DNA of 64,000 nt from Maridesulfovibrio zosterae DSM 11974 (GTDB taxonomy: Bacteria; Desulfobacterota; Desulfovibrionia; Desulfovibrionales; Desulfovibrionaceae). The position numbers and the translations under genes are program-made. The notes beneath the pieces were generated by a model. It was not told where the DNA came from. It searched no databases and was given only the letters and a program-made list of their open reading frames with translations. The DNA lies in assembly GCF_000425265.1 (NCBI RefSeq), contig NZ_AUDC01000015.1, positions 100,218 through 164,217 on the forward strand, in the 5' to 3' direction. Positions 51,173 through 60,409 of this stretch are shown here, in pieces. The stretch's first letter is position 1. The number at the start of each line of letters is the position of its first letter.

Positions 51173-51523
51173 ATGGCTCATAAAATACTTATCCCACTTT
51201 TCAACGATGATGTTGCACCGCGTTTCGACATGGCGACAGATGTTACCCTTATAAAAATAAGCTCTGACGGTGAAATAAATGATAGAATCATCGTTCTTCC
51301 TCAGGCATCTGCCGATGACCTGTGCGCTCTGGCGACATCTAACCATATTGATGCCGTAATTTGTGGTGGTATTGATGACGAGCACTATCAGTACCTTGTC
51401 TGGAAAGGCATTACAGTATTTGATGATGTCATAGGTCCGGTACAGCAAATTTTAGAGGTCTATAAAATAGGTAAGCTTGCGTCCGGAACAAACATTTATA
51501 CCATCCCCCTCTCTTCTTTATAA
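51173..51523 (+). CDS. NifX/NifB-like dinitrogenase iron-molybdenum cofactor-binding domain protein
   Basis: A 116-residue single-domain protein. It has the family's start IPLFNDDVAPRFDMATDVTLI and the central ICGGIDDEHYQYLVWKGITVFDDVIGP, like NifX/VnfX/ORC-type small proteins that bind Fe/S or Fe-Mo cofactor clusters. No nif genes are near, so a role in nitrogen fixation is unlikely. It is probably co-translated with the upstream activator and may bind or sense a metal cluster for it. Confidence 0.88.
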   Translation: MAHKILIPLFNDDVAPRFDMATDVTLIKISSDGEINDRIIVLPQASADDLCALATSNHIDAVICGGIDDEHYQYLVWKGITVFDDVIGPVQQILEVYKIGKLASGTNIYTIPLSSL

Positions 51524-51557
51524 ATATTTATTAAATCAAACATATTTTATAACCAAA

Positions 51558-51658
51558 GACAAAACTTTGTTCCATTTTGTCTCATTATGTTTCTTGAGAA
51601 ACTTTTCACAACGATTCATTATGTTTCAACAAAAAGAAACATATTTTGTTTAAACAAA
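51558..51658 (+). promoter_or_regulatory. Cluster of palindromes, candidate enhancer sites
   Basis: Four inverted repeats within 101 bp: GACAAAA-N10-TTTTGTC (51558-51581), GTTTC-N4-GAAAC (51589-51602), ATGTTTC-N8-GAAACAT (51621-51642) and the perfect 14-mer TTTGTTTAAACAAA (51645-51658). They share GTTTC/TTTGT half-sites and lie 35-135 bp upstream of the -24/-12 element, where sigma-54 activators bind. Confidence 0.6.
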
Positions 51659-51692
51659 GTTAACAATCAGTTATATTGGAATTTATTTATAC

Positions 51693-51709
51693 TGGTACAC
51701 ACCATGCTT
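51693..51709 (+). promoter_or_regulatory. Sigma-54 (-24/-12) promoter
   Basis: TGGTACACACCATGCTT contains GG (51694-51695) and GC (51706-51707) separated by exactly ten bases, the invariant feature of sigma-54 promoters. It lies about 62 bp upstream of the receiver-like gene that opens the transport operon. Confidence 0.75.
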
Positions 51710-51770
51710 TATTCTGTCTTATGCTGCAAAAACCGAATACCCGGTTAGCAGTAAAGACACTTTATACAGC

Positions 51771-52190
51771 ATGAAGATAATGGTTGTTGAAAAAGATCCT
51801 GAATTCCGTGAACACCTTGCTATGCGCCTTAAAAGCGCAGGCTTGAATATTTATGAAGCGGGCAGCCTTTGCAAAGCTGAAAAGTACATTCAAGAAAATG
51901 AACTTGACGGCGTTGTGTTGGGGCTATCCGGTTTTGGACGAAGTTCACTAAATTTGATGGAGATGATTTCAACAATTGCTCCAGAATTAAAAGTTGTTCT
52001 CATAAACAGGCACAATAAGATTTCGCTTTCTATTGAAGCTATGAATCTTGGAGCATGTGCTGAAATTTCAGTTCCAGTAGATATCGCTGCTCTGGTAAAA
52101 ACCCTGCACCGCATTTGCATGGCATCGACAGATATCAAGCAGCAGAAGCGACCTACCAACTTAGACGGGGGAAAACATGAAAAATTCTAA
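51771..52190 (+). CDS. Degenerate response-regulator receiver (pseudo-receiver)
   Basis: A 139-residue protein with a receiver fold from end to end and no output domain. By alignment to CheY-type receivers all catalytic positions are changed: the first acidic pair reads VEKD (Glu, Lys), the phospho-acceptor Asp is Gly (VVLGLSGFG), the switch Thr is Asn (LINRHN) and the Lys is Val (EISVPVD). It cannot be phosphorylated in the normal way, so it probably works by binding. First gene after the sigma-54 promoter, overlapping the CBS gene by 14 bp. Confidence 0.8.
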   Translation: MKIMVVEKDPEFREHLAMRLKSAGLNIYEAGSLCKAEKYIQENELDGVVLGLSGFGRSSLNLMEMISTIAPELKVVLINRHNKISLSIEAMNLGACAEISVPVDIAALVKTLHRICMASTDIKQQKRPTNLDGGKHEKF

Positions 52191-52722
52191 AGTAAGAAAT
52201 CTTATGATTCCAGTCCGCGAATACTGTCGTGTAAAAGCAGAGACCACGCTCTTCAACGCAATGGAATTTCTGGTTCAGCACGGCGAGCAGCAACAACTAC
52301 CACATCCTCACCGTGATCTTCTGGTTGAAGATAATAACGGCAAGATTATCGGCAAAGTAACTATGCTCGATATTTTTCACTACCTTGAACCGGCTTATCT
52401 AAAAATAGATAACCGAAAGCACTCCAGTTCACTGAGCATGAGTTTTGTACAGAAAGTATATACAGACTTTAATCTCTGGGCAGAACCTCTAAGTACACTG
52501 TGTCAAAAAAGTGCAGGAGCTAAAGTGAAAGAAGTAATGCATACTCCAAAACCAAGCGAGATTCTAGGTGAGGACGACAGTATTGATAAAGCGCTGCATG
52601 CATTTGTCCTCGGAATACATCAGCCTATTCTGGTACAAAAAAATGGTATCATTACAGGAGTTCTTCGTCTTGGAGACACATTTGAAAAAGTAAGAGATTC
52701 AATCCTTTCTTGCGAGATATAA
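52177..52722 (+). CDS. Two-CBS-domain protein
   Basis: A 181-residue protein with paired CBS domains (about 5-75, RNLMIPVREYCRVKAETTLFNAMEFLVQHG in part; about 120-180, KEVMHTPKPSEILGEDDSIDKALHAF in part). CBS pairs bind adenosine nucleotides or other ligands and often gate transporters or enzymes. It overlaps the pseudo-receiver gene and is 28 bp ahead of the DASS transporter, so it may regulate it. Confidence 0.85.
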   Translation: MKNSKVRNLMIPVREYCRVKAETTLFNAMEFLVQHGEQQQLPHPHRDLLVEDNNGKIIGKVTMLDIFHYLEPAYLKIDNRKHSSSLSMSFVQKVYTDFNLWAEPLSTLCQKSAGAKVKEVMHTPKPSEILGEDDSIDKALHAFVLGIHQPILVQKNGIITGVLRLGDTFEKVRDSILSCEI

Positions 52723-52750
52723 CCAGCTGGATTCTTTAAGGAGTGAAAAA

Positions 52751-54232
52751 ATGACTGCTAACATTGGATTGCAGAATAAATTTGATTTCAAGCGGCTGCT
52801 ATTTATGTTGCTGGGAATATTCCTGTTTGCTTTTGTATACTATTGCCCGGCATGGCCTGATGCAATAGATCCGGGAGGACAGCACTTTGCTCTTACTAAA
52901 GAAGCAAAAGGAGCCATAGGCGTATTTCTACTGGCAGGAACATGGTGGGTATTTGAGGTAGTTCCTATTGGCGTCACCTCCCTAGCTATCGGAGTTTTAC
53001 AGGCCATGTTCTTTATCCGGCCACCGAAAGTAGCTTTCAAAGACTTCATGGACCCTTCAGTTCTTTTTATCTTCGCATCTATTATGATCGGTCTTGTTTT
53101 CACCAAGACAGGACTGACAAAACGACTTGCATATAAAATGCTGATCGTTGTTGGAGAAAAAACCCGTAATATTTATCTGGGTGTATTCGTTGTAACTGCC
53201 CTGTTGACCCATATTATGGCTCACACCGCTGTTGCAGCGACTGTCTACCCGTTATTACTGGCAATATACTCTCTATACGGTGAAGGAGATAAACCTACTA
53301 AATTCGGTAAAGGGTTATTCATAGGTATGGCATATGTCGCCGGAGCAGGCTCTATTGTAACATTGCTCGGAGCTGCACGAGGTGCAGTTGCAATCGGTTT
53401 TTACAACGAAATACTGGGGAAAGATATTACCTTCTTCGAATTAACATATTACATGGCTCCCATTGGATGGACTATGGTATTTCTGCTCTGGGGCTTCTTC
53501 ATGGTTTTCTTTAAACCTGAAAAAGACGTAATCCCCGGATTGCGCGATAAAGCGAAAGAATTAAATACCCAGATGGGACCATTATCCCGTGATGAAATAG
53601 TTGCGGCAATCCTCGTCGGAGCAGTCATCCTTGTAATGAGCCTGCGATCCTTCATTCCAGAGCTGAAAGCCATCGACAAAACTTCCATTATTCTGCTTTC
53701 CTCAATATCCTTTTTTGTCTTCAAAATTCTGGATATCAACGACCTTGAAGATATACCATGGAATATAATTCTGCTATTTGCAGGAGCAATGTCCATAGGT
53801 TTTTGTCTATGGGATACTGGTGCAGCAAAATGGATGGCAGTTAACTGGCTGGTTCTCTTTCAGAAATCAAGCGGGTTTATTTTTATCCTTTCCATTGCCT
53901 TCTTTGTAATGATGATGACCAACTTTATCATGAACGTTGCGGCAATTGCTATATCCCTTCCTGTTGCTCTGGTTATTGCTCCATATCTTGGAGTAGCCCC
54001 GGAAGTTATACTGTTCGCAGCGCTTGTCGTTGCTGGTATGCCCTTTCTGCTTCTGGTCGGCGCAGCTCCTAACGCTATTGCCTATGACTCCAAACAATTT
54101 ACTACTGGAGAATTCTTCATATATGGAATTCCCGCAAGTATCATGCTGATGGTAGTTACAGCGATATTCGTTAAATTCATATGGCCTATCATGGGCATGC
54201 CCGTTGAAGTGTCACAGGTCTTGCCGGGTTAG
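52751..54232 (+). CDS. DASS/SLC13-family anion transporter
   Basis: A 493-residue membrane protein with about 11-12 helices of the divalent anion:Na+ symporter family. The fold is clear, but the two substrate and Na+ signature motifs are altered: the first SNT site reads AHT (about 157-159, in IMAHTAVAAT) and the second MNV (about 394-396, in FIMNVAAIAI). Substrate therefore cannot be assigned; sulfate or a dicarboxylate are candidates. GGAG precedes the ATG. Followed by NhaB, which could return the Na+ it brings in. Confidence 0.85.
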   Translation: MTANIGLQNKFDFKRLLFMLLGIFLFAFVYYCPAWPDAIDPGGQHFALTKEAKGAIGVFLLAGTWWVFEVVPIGVTSLAIGVLQAMFFIRPPKVAFKDFMDPSVLFIFASIMIGLVFTKTGLTKRLAYKMLIVVGEKTRNIYLGVFVVTALLTHIMAHTAVAATVYPLLLAIYSLYGEGDKPTKFGKGLFIGMAYVAGAGSIVTLLGAARGAVAIGFYNEILGKDITFFELTYYMAPIGWTMVFLLWGFFMVFFKPEKDVIPGLRDKAKELNTQMGPLSRDEIVAAILVGAVILVMSLRSFIPELKAIDKTSIILLSSISFFVFKILDINDLEDIPWNIILLFAGAMSIGFCLWDTGAAKWMAVNWLVLFQKSSGFIFILSIAFFVMMMTNFIMNVAAIAISLPVALVIAPYLGVAPEVILFAALVVAGMPFLLLVGAAPNAIAYDSKQFTTGEFFIYGIPASIMLMVVTAIFVKFIWPIMGMPVEVSQVLPG

Positions 54233-54269
54233 CCGGATCAGGTTATAGCTATTCATTAGAGTTAATACT

Positions 54270-54301
54270 GGGCGGTTTCAGCAGCGGTGCTGAAACCGCC
54301 C
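54270..54301 (+). promoter_or_regulatory. Strong hairpin between transporter and beta-helix gene
   Basis: GGGCGGTTTCAGCA (54270-54283) and its exact complement (54288-54301) form a 14-bp perfect stem with a GCGG loop. There is no T tract after it, so it is more likely an mRNA stabiliser or processing site within the operon than a full terminator. Confidence 0.6.
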
Positions 54302-54365
54302 GGTTGTACATAAACATGTTCCGGTTTCCGCCTACGACTTCCGGTACTCAAAAAGCGAGAAGGAT

Positions 54366-55805
54366 ATGAAACAACTACACAAACTTATCGACCATATTGT
54401 CAACAGAGTTAATATCAACCTGCGAGAGCCTCTCGTAGATGTAGGTCCGTATATTCGGGACCTCATTCCCAGAGACAGTTTTGCTCTCTACTACGCATTC
54501 TACGCCCTGACCAACAACCATCCACTTATGTTTCACTTCCGTCATTCCAGTGTCGGAGGAACATACTTCCTTGGAAAATGTAAAGTTAATCACTCTATCC
54601 TTTATAAAAGTGATATCCGTGGAGACGAGTTGAAAAGAAAAGGCAGCATTGTTGACTGCAACGGTCAGAAAGTAAAATTACGCGATGATGAGGTTATCAA
54701 AATCAGGGATAGTTTTCTTGCAAAAACGCTTGTACACAATAACTCTCATGATCCTGAAAATCTTGAAGCATTTAAAATATCTAACACCGTCTCTCTACAC
54801 TACGCCAACATCCACGGCACATCAGTAGAAGGATGTTTCCTCGAACCATTTTCCTCAGTTGACCTTTCTATATGTCACGACTGCGCTGTCGGAGCATACT
54901 CATATGTTCAGGCAGGAGAACTCTCTCATAAACGCATTAGAGCTGGACGAGTCTGGGTTAAATCCAAGGGAGAATTTGAGTTCAATTATCAGTATCCTGA
55001 AGAAATTCTTACTCAATATATCCGCATGGAAAATCACCGTCCTAAAGGGCTGCTGATGGATTTCTTTGATGAGCGCAAGGAAGACTTTGTACCTATCTAT
55101 TCTTCAGTAAAACCTGAAAATATGATCGTTGTCCCGGAAGGAGCATCCGTCAGCCCCTATGCGGTTCTAAAGGGGACATGCAAAGTTGATAAAAATGTAC
55201 TGATTGCTCAGCGTTCTTACATTGAAGATTCTGTCTTAGGACCTGGAGCAAACGCACAGGAAAACTGCTATATCATCAATTCCGTATACGAAGGAGAAGA
55301 TGTTACCGCTCATGGCGGAAAAGTGATACACTGCCACCTTGGGAAACAGGTTTTTGTCGGATTTAACTCTTTCTTGAAAGGTAAAGAAGACTGCAAAATC
55401 AAAATAGGTGGGGGATCAATTATCATGCCCCACACAATTATTGATGCAGAAGAACCGATAGAAATACCTGAGAACTCGCTTGTCTGGGGTTTTATCTGCA
55501 AACAAGCCGATCTTGAAATGCACTCGATTCCTCTTTCTGATTTCTCTGCTCTCAAAGGTCAATTCCGTCTTGGAAACATGACCTTCGAAGGGCTCGGAGC
55601 AAAATTTGTAGATGGATTCAGGCACCGCATTGAACATATTCTTGAGTGTAATGGTGCGTACTGGGACGGCTCTGACGAAACAGCAGGCCATTCTCAACAG
55701 ACTCAGGATATTTCCTTCAATATCCTTCAGCCGTATCCTGAAGGAGATTTGCAGGGACTTTACCCGGAACTGTCAATTGACCCGTTGGAACCTAGCGACC
55801 TGTAA
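54366..55805 (+). CDS. Left-handed beta-helix protein of unknown function
   Basis: A 479-residue soluble protein, no signal peptide or membrane helix. An N-terminal helical part (about 1-60) is followed by two runs of hexapeptide-like repeats (about 130-195 and 255-375: NMIVVPEGASVSPYAVLKGT, NVLIAQRSYIEDSVLGPGA, GGGSIIMPHTII), as in acyltransferases and nucleotidyltransferases with this fold. No nucleotide-binding motif is seen. It sits in the sigma-54 operon between the anion transporter and NhaB, and its link to them is unknown. Confidence 0.72.
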   Translation: MKQLHKLIDHIVNRVNINLREPLVDVGPYIRDLIPRDSFALYYAFYALTNNHPLMFHFRHSSVGGTYFLGKCKVNHSILYKSDIRGDELKRKGSIVDCNGQKVKLRDDEVIKIRDSFLAKTLVHNNSHDPENLEAFKISNTVSLHYANIHGTSVEGCFLEPFSSVDLSICHDCAVGAYSYVQAGELSHKRIRAGRVWVKSKGEFEFNYQYPEEILTQYIRMENHRPKGLLMDFFDERKEDFVPIYSSVKPENMIVVPEGASVSPYAVLKGTCKVDKNVLIAQRSYIEDSVLGPGANAQENCYIINSVYEGEDVTAHGGKVIHCHLGKQVFVGFNSFLKGKEDCKIKIGGGSIIMPHTIIDAEEPIEIPENSLVWGFICKQADLEMHSIPLSDFSALKGQFRLGNMTFEGLGAKFVDGFRHRIEHILECNGAYWDGSDETAGHSQQTQDISFNILQPYPEGDLQGLYPELSIDPLEPSDL

Positions 55806-55863
55806 TTCGTTCCACCGGTTTCCCTATAAAATGGCTATTATATAACGGAAAAGGAGTAACCCC

Positions 55864-57354
55864 GTGCCCAAAACAATGTCTCAAGCGCTACAGAAGAACC
55901 TTTTAGGTAATTCCCCTGACTGGTACAAGCTTACTATTATAGGTTTTCTTGTGCTCAACCCTGTTCTATTGGCTGTAGTTGGCCCATTCATAACCGGATG
56001 GGTGCTGATTGCTGAATTTATTTTCACTTTGGCAATGGCACTTAAATGCTACCCTCTTCCTGCTGGTGGTTTACTTGCAGTTGAAGCAGTAGCACTCGGT
56101 ATGACAACCCCTGACGCAGTATATAATGAAACACTGCATAATTTCCCGGTAATTCTGCTGCTTATGTTCATGGTTGCGGGTATCTACTTTATGAAAGACA
56201 TGCTTCAGTATGCTTTCACCAAAATCCTGACTAAGATTAAATCAAAGGTTCTCATTTCCCTGCTTTTCTGCTTTGCAGGTGCTTTTCTGTCTGCATTCCT
56301 TGATGCGCTGACAGTAACAGCTGTAATTATGGCCGTTGGATACGGATTTTATGAGATATACCACCGCTTTGCCTCTTCGGGTAAATGCTCCTTAAATGAC
56401 GATTCACAAGTTAAGGCCGACTGCATTAATCACCTTTCAGATTTCAGAGGCTTTCTTAGAAACCTGCTGATGCACGGCGCAGTAGGTACTGCTCTTGGTG
56501 GGGTATGTACGATTGTAGGTGAGCCTCAGAATCTGTTGATTGGTCATGTTATGGACTGGCACTTTATAGAATTCTTTATCAAAGTTGCTCCTGTTTCAAT
56601 ACCTGTTCTGATTGTAGGTCTGCTGACCTGTGTTATGCTGGAAGTAACCGGTATCTTCGGATACGGTTTTCAGCTTCCTCAAACCGTGCGCGAAATACTT
56701 GAAGAAGAAGACCGTAAGAACGATGAAGAAATGACTCTCAAGAAAAAAGCAGCCCTGTTTATTCAGGCCTGTGCAGCTGTTTTTCTAATCATTGCTCTCG
56801 CTCTGCATCTTGCGGAAGTAGGTCTTATAGGACTGACCATCATCGTTGTTCTCACCGCCCTGAACGGCGTAACTGAAGAACATCGTATCGGTCATGCCTT
56901 TGAAGAAGCTCTGCCATTTACAGCCCTTCTGGTTGTTTTCTTCTCCATCGTAGCTGTAATCCACACTCAGCATCTATTTGCACCTATCATTCATTATGTG
57001 CTCAGTCTTCAAGGTAAAGTTCAGCTGGCTGCCTACTATCTGGCAAATGGAGTACTCTCCATGATTTCGGACAATGTATTTGTTGCAACAGTATACATTT
57101 CCGAGACTCAGGCTGCATTTCAGAACGGCATAATAAGTAAAGAACAGTTTGACCTGCTGGCAGTTGCTATCAACACAGGAACAAATATCCCCAGTGTTGC
57201 AACTCCTAATGGACAGGCTGCATTTCTGTTCCTGCTCACCTCAGCTATTGCCCCTCTCATCAGGCTCTCATATGGGGAAATGGTTAAGCTGGCCTTCCCA
57301 TACACAATTACCATGTCTCTGACAGGTCTAGCCGCAGTATGGTGGCTACTGTAA
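55864..57354 (+). CDS. nhaB: Na+/H+ antiporter NhaB
   Basis: A 496-residue antiporter, clearly Nha[46 protein letters not shown] (membrane Asp), [22 protein letters not shown] and [21 protein letters not shown] match the E. coli protein nearly position for position. It exports Na+ in exchange for protons. Start GTG with AAGGAG upstream. Last gene of the operon, before a strong bidirectional terminator. Confidence 0.96.
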   Translation: MPKTMSQALQKNLLGNSPDWYKLTIIGFLVLNPVLLAVVGPFITGWVLIAEFIFTLAMALKCYPLPAGGLLAVEAVALGMTTPDAVYNETLHNFPVILLLMFMVAGIYFMKDMLQYAFTKILTKIKSKVLISLLFCFAGAFLSAFLDALTVTAVIMAVGYGFYEIYHRFASSGKCSLNDDSQVKADCINHLSDFRGFLRNLLMHGAVGTALGGVCTIVGEPQNLLIGHVMDWHFIEFFIKVAPVSIPVLIVGLLTCVMLEVTGIFGYGFQLPQTVREILEEEDRKNDEEMTLKKKAALFIQACAAVFLIIALALHLAEVGLIGLTIIVVLTALNGVTEEHRIGHAFEEALPFTALLVVFFSIVAVIHTQHLFAPIIHYVLSLQGKVQLAAYYLANGVLSMISDNVFVATVYISETQAAFQNGIISKEQFDLLAVAINTGTNIPSVATPNGQAAFLFLLTSAIAPLIRLSYGEMVKLAFPYTITMSLTGLAAVWWLL

Positions 57355-57372
57355 AAACAGACACTTATAAAT

Positions 57373-57416
57373 AAAAAGGTCCTCCCGGTCAGATGCCCGA
57401 CCAGGAGGACCTTTTT
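57373..57416 (+). terminator. Bidirectional terminator between nhaB and the chemoreceptor gene
   Basis: AAAAAGGTCCTCC (57373-57385) and GGAGGACCTTTTT (57404-57416), with further partial pairing between (CGGTC/GACC). A and T tracts on both sides let it stop transcription from both convergent genes. Confidence 0.92.
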
Positions 57417-57446
57417 ATTATTTCACAGTCATCCTGAAAAGAAATC

Positions 57447-59759
57447 TTAATCCTGCATACGGGCAATAATCCCGTTAAGCTCTTGCGCCAGTTCCGACAT
57501 CCGGCTGACAGCTTCAGCAGATTCATTCATTGCTTGTGCTGTTTCGCTGGCGATTGAATTAATCTGCCCTGTTGAGCGGCTGATTTCTTCACTTGCTGCT
57601 GATTGTTGCTCTGAAGCAGTCGCAATAGAACGAACCTGATCAGTAGTCTCTGCAACACAATCAACTATTTCTTTTAAAACTTCACCAGACTTGTTTACCA
57701 AATCAGTGACTTTATTTATTGACTCAGTAGATCTCTCGGTATTGGCAATATTCTTCTGAGCACTATTCTGAATATTTGTTATATATTCACCAACTTCACT
57801 GGTTGCTGTCATTGTTTTTTCAGCCAACTTACGGACTTCGTCTGCAACAACGGCAAAGCCTCGCCCGGCATCTCCGGCGCGTGCAGCTTCAATGGCTGCG
57901 TTAAGAGCCAGCAGATTAGTCTGATCGGCAATATCGCTGATAACACCCATTATATTACCAATTCCATCGGCCTGCTTACCAAGTTCGGCCATATCACTCT
58001 GCAATTGCTCAGACTGCTCATATACCTGTGAAATTGTTTCCACAGCGCTAGCAACCATTTTTTCACCTTCACCGGCCTTGTGCTGAGACTCAGCAGCAAG
58101 ATCAGCAGCAGTAGCAGCATTCTTAGCAACTTCAAAAACAGTTGAGTTCATTTCATCCATAGCGGTAGCAGCTTCACTTGCCATCATGGATTGTTCTTCA
58201 GCCCCTCTACTGGACTGTTCAACCTGTGCGGCAAGGGCTTCAGAAAAACTTGAAACCTGATTAGAAACATCAGTAGCACTGACTGCGGCTTCAGAAATCA
58301 TACGGTTGTTTGCTTCAATCTTTCGCTGCTGATCCCTGATTTCAGTCATATCAATCCACATAGTGACCGAACCAAGCATATTTCTATCCATGTCGTAAAA
58401 AGGAGTAGTAGAAACGCTTATATCTTTATGTGTGCCTGAAAAAGTAGTATACTTTACTTCAGCCTGCATCTGGCGTTTCTCGTCAATAGCTTTTTGAGAC
58501 AAAGTCCTCCGACTGCTGTCGCCATAAAAAAATTCACCGGGATTAAGACCAACTGCTTTTTCAGGACGGACTTTACTTTCAATCAAATCACACATCTGAG
58601 GATTAACCCAGAGAAGATTGTTATCTGGACCGACAATCCCACAAGGCAGAACTAGACCATTAAGAACTCCCTCGGAAAAACCAAGCTTATGCTTAAGCTC
58701 ACTAACCATATGTTTGATATTTTCAGCAAGATCCAACAATTCACAAACATATTCTCCATGTAACTCTTCTTTAAAATTACCCTGAGCTATCTCATTGGTA
58801 AAATCCTTTATATTATCCATGGGCCCGGTAACCTGTCTGCGAATAGAAAATACGATCACACTGACAAGAAGAAGAATCATCAATATTCCCATCCCGAGGA
58901 GAATATTACGCTGGTCACGGGCAACTTTGGTCAGATCTGAAACATAAGCTGACATGCAGACTACCCATCCGGTCATGGGAACAGTTTCAAAGTACTGAAC
59001 TTTATCTTGCCCTTCCCAATTATACATCGTCTTGCCCTTACTTGATGCAAGACTGTCTTTGACAAATTGACGATCTGAGAAATCCTTCAAAATTATTTTA
59101 TCATCGATTTTATGAGCAATCATCCTACCCTTTCCATCCAGTATATAAGCATATCCATGCTCTCCTATACTAATATCTCCGATGATTCTGCTGGAATATT
59201 TTTTCCAATCCAGGGCAGCAAAAATACCACCAATTAGTCTACCATCTTCACCACGGACAGGAACTGCCATCACAACAATTAAACCGTACCCATTCTTGGA
59301 ACTCAAAACGTCAGAAACAACAAAGTCCTGACCATTAATAACCTTACCAACATAATCACGGCGGCTCAAATCAAGCCCGCTCATATCCTGACCATCACTC
59401 CCCATTCCAAAAACAACTTTACCAGCTACGTCAAAGGCAGCTATCCCAGTCAGGTTCTGGTAGTTGCGCAACATTTCCTTCAAAGACCTTGTAGCTTCTG
59501 GTACGGCCTCATTATTAACCAAAGCCTCTTTGAATTCTCTGTTGTTAGAAAAGCCGATAAGGTCAGTCTTAGAAAGGGCTAAAAAGTCTTCAACCTCACC
59601 GACTATCATATCATTCAGGACTTCCATGTTTTGTTCCTGAATAGACATCACTGCTGAGTTCGTCATATTGCTAACAACAAACACAAAACCAGCTACCGAA
59701 ATCGACACTATCACTGTTATCAAAACAGCAAGTCTCGTATTTATACTGTTAAAATTCAT
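57447..59759 (-). CDS. Methyl-accepting chemotaxis protein with Cache, HAMP and PAS domains
   Basis: A 770-residue chemoreceptor. N-terminal membrane helix (about 9-29), periplasmic double-Cache domain (about 35-275, [22 protein letters not shown] in part; [22 protein letters not shown]), second helix (about 286-306), HAMP (about 307-360), PAS domain (about 370-490), and signalling domain with the conserved tip [20 protein letters not shown] near residue 608-627. Ligands may be small organic acids or amino acids, as in many Cache sensors. Confidence 0.94.
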   Translation of the reverse strand: MNFNSINTRLAVLITVIVSISVAGFVFVVSNMTNSAVMSIQEQNMEVLNDMIVGEVEDFLALSKTDLIGFSNNREFKEALVNNEAVPEATRSLKEMLRNYQNLTGIAAFDVAGKVVFGMGSDGQDMSGLDLSRRDYVGKVINGQDFVVSDVLSSKNGYGLIVVMAVPVRGEDGRLIGGIFAALDWKKYSSRIIGDISIGEHGYAYILDGKGRMIAHKIDDKIILKDFSDRQFVKDSLASSKGKTMYNWEGQDKVQYFETVPMTGWVVCMSAYVSDLTKVARDQRNILLGMGILMILLLVSVIVFSIRRQVTGPMDNIKDFTNEIAQGNFKEELHGEYVCELLDLAENIKHMVSELKHKLGFSEGVLNGLVLPCGIVGPDNNLLWVNPQMCDLIESKVRPEKAVGLNPGEFFYGDSSRRTLSQKAIDEKRQMQAEVKYTTFSGTHKDISVSTTPFYDMDRNMLGSVTMWIDMTEIRDQQRKIEANNRMISEAAVSATDVSNQVSSFSEALAAQVEQSSRGAEEQSMMASEAATAMDEMNSTVFEVAKNAATAADLAAESQHKAGEGEKMVASAVETISQVYEQSEQLQSDMAELGKQADGIGNIMGVISDIADQTNLLALNAAIEAARAGDAGRGFAVVADEVRKLAEKTMTATSEVGEYITNIQNSAQKNIANTERSTESINKVTDLVNKSGEVLKEIVDCVAETTDQVRSIATASEQQSAASEEISRSTGQINSIASETAQAMNESAEAVSRMSELAQELNGIIARMQD

Positions 59760-59953
59760 TAAAAATATCCTCGTAATAAAAATATTAAAAATACATAAAG
59801 TTAAAATAAAAAAGTCTATAAATAAAGAACTCCTTGTCTTAGCACTAAAGAAAACAAATCATATTATTTTAATAAATATTATAAAAATTTATAATTGCTA
59901 AACGTCATAACAATTCAGTCACAAAAAAACATCTAAACTATTCAGCAGTTTAA

Positions 59954-59983
59954 CAAAAAAAAGCCCTACACTTTGGTAGGGCT
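59954..59983 (-). terminator. Terminator after the small coiled-coil gene
   Basis: AGCCCTAC (59962-59969) and GTAGGGCT (59976-59983) form an 8-bp stem, followed on the minus strand by a run of T. It lies 29 bp downstream of the stop codon. Confidence 0.8.
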
Positions 59984-60011
59984 GATTCATTAAGAAAACT
60001 TGAGCAATTAC

Positions 60012-60248
60012 TTATTTTGACTTGTTATATTCTTCGAGCATGCCTGTCATTTTATTCAAAAGTTCTCCACGCTCTTGCGCTACCTTTTTCCACTTTTTCT
60101 TCTCGCTTTTTAAAGCTTCTATAGTGTGTAAAAGATCCTGAATAGTGTTCGCAGGATAACCGTGCTTTGCATAGTTACCTTTGCGTAGCTCCTCATCATT
60201 TCTCTGGCGTAGGGCTCGTAACTGGCTGGCTGATAATATCATACTCAT
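60012..60248 (-). CDS. Small coiled-coil protein of unknown function
   Basis: A 78-residue soluble protein (MSMILSASQLRALRQRNDEE...). The second half (about 40-75) is a Lys/Glu-rich helix, EALKSEKKKWKKVAQERGELL. No domain recognised. The start is uncertain (ATG at 60248 or the third codon), and no strong ribosome binding site is seen. Its own terminator supports it as a gene. It is where nrdG would be expected after nrdD, but it has no radical SAM features. Confidence 0.6.
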   Translation of the reverse strand: MSMILSASQLRALRQRNDEELRKGNYAKHGYPANTIQDLLHTIEALKSEKKKWKKVAQERGELLNKMTGMLEEYNKSK

Positions 60249-60330
60249 GCAGTGTTAAAGTTTAGCTGTATCAGTTTGTAAAACTACATTTAGAAAAGCA
60301 CTTAAGCAAGTGCATTAATAAAATATTCAT

Positions 60331-60366
60331 AAAAAACGGGTGCGACAGAGATTACTGTCGCACCCG
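60331..60366 (-). terminator. Terminator after nrdD
   Basis: CGGGTGCGACAG (60337-60348) and its exact complement (60355-60366) form a 12-bp stem followed on the minus strand by six T. Confidence 0.9.
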
Positions 60367-60409
60367 GATAATATAGCATATCAGCAAATTTTATAAACGG
60401 ACTGTCTGC

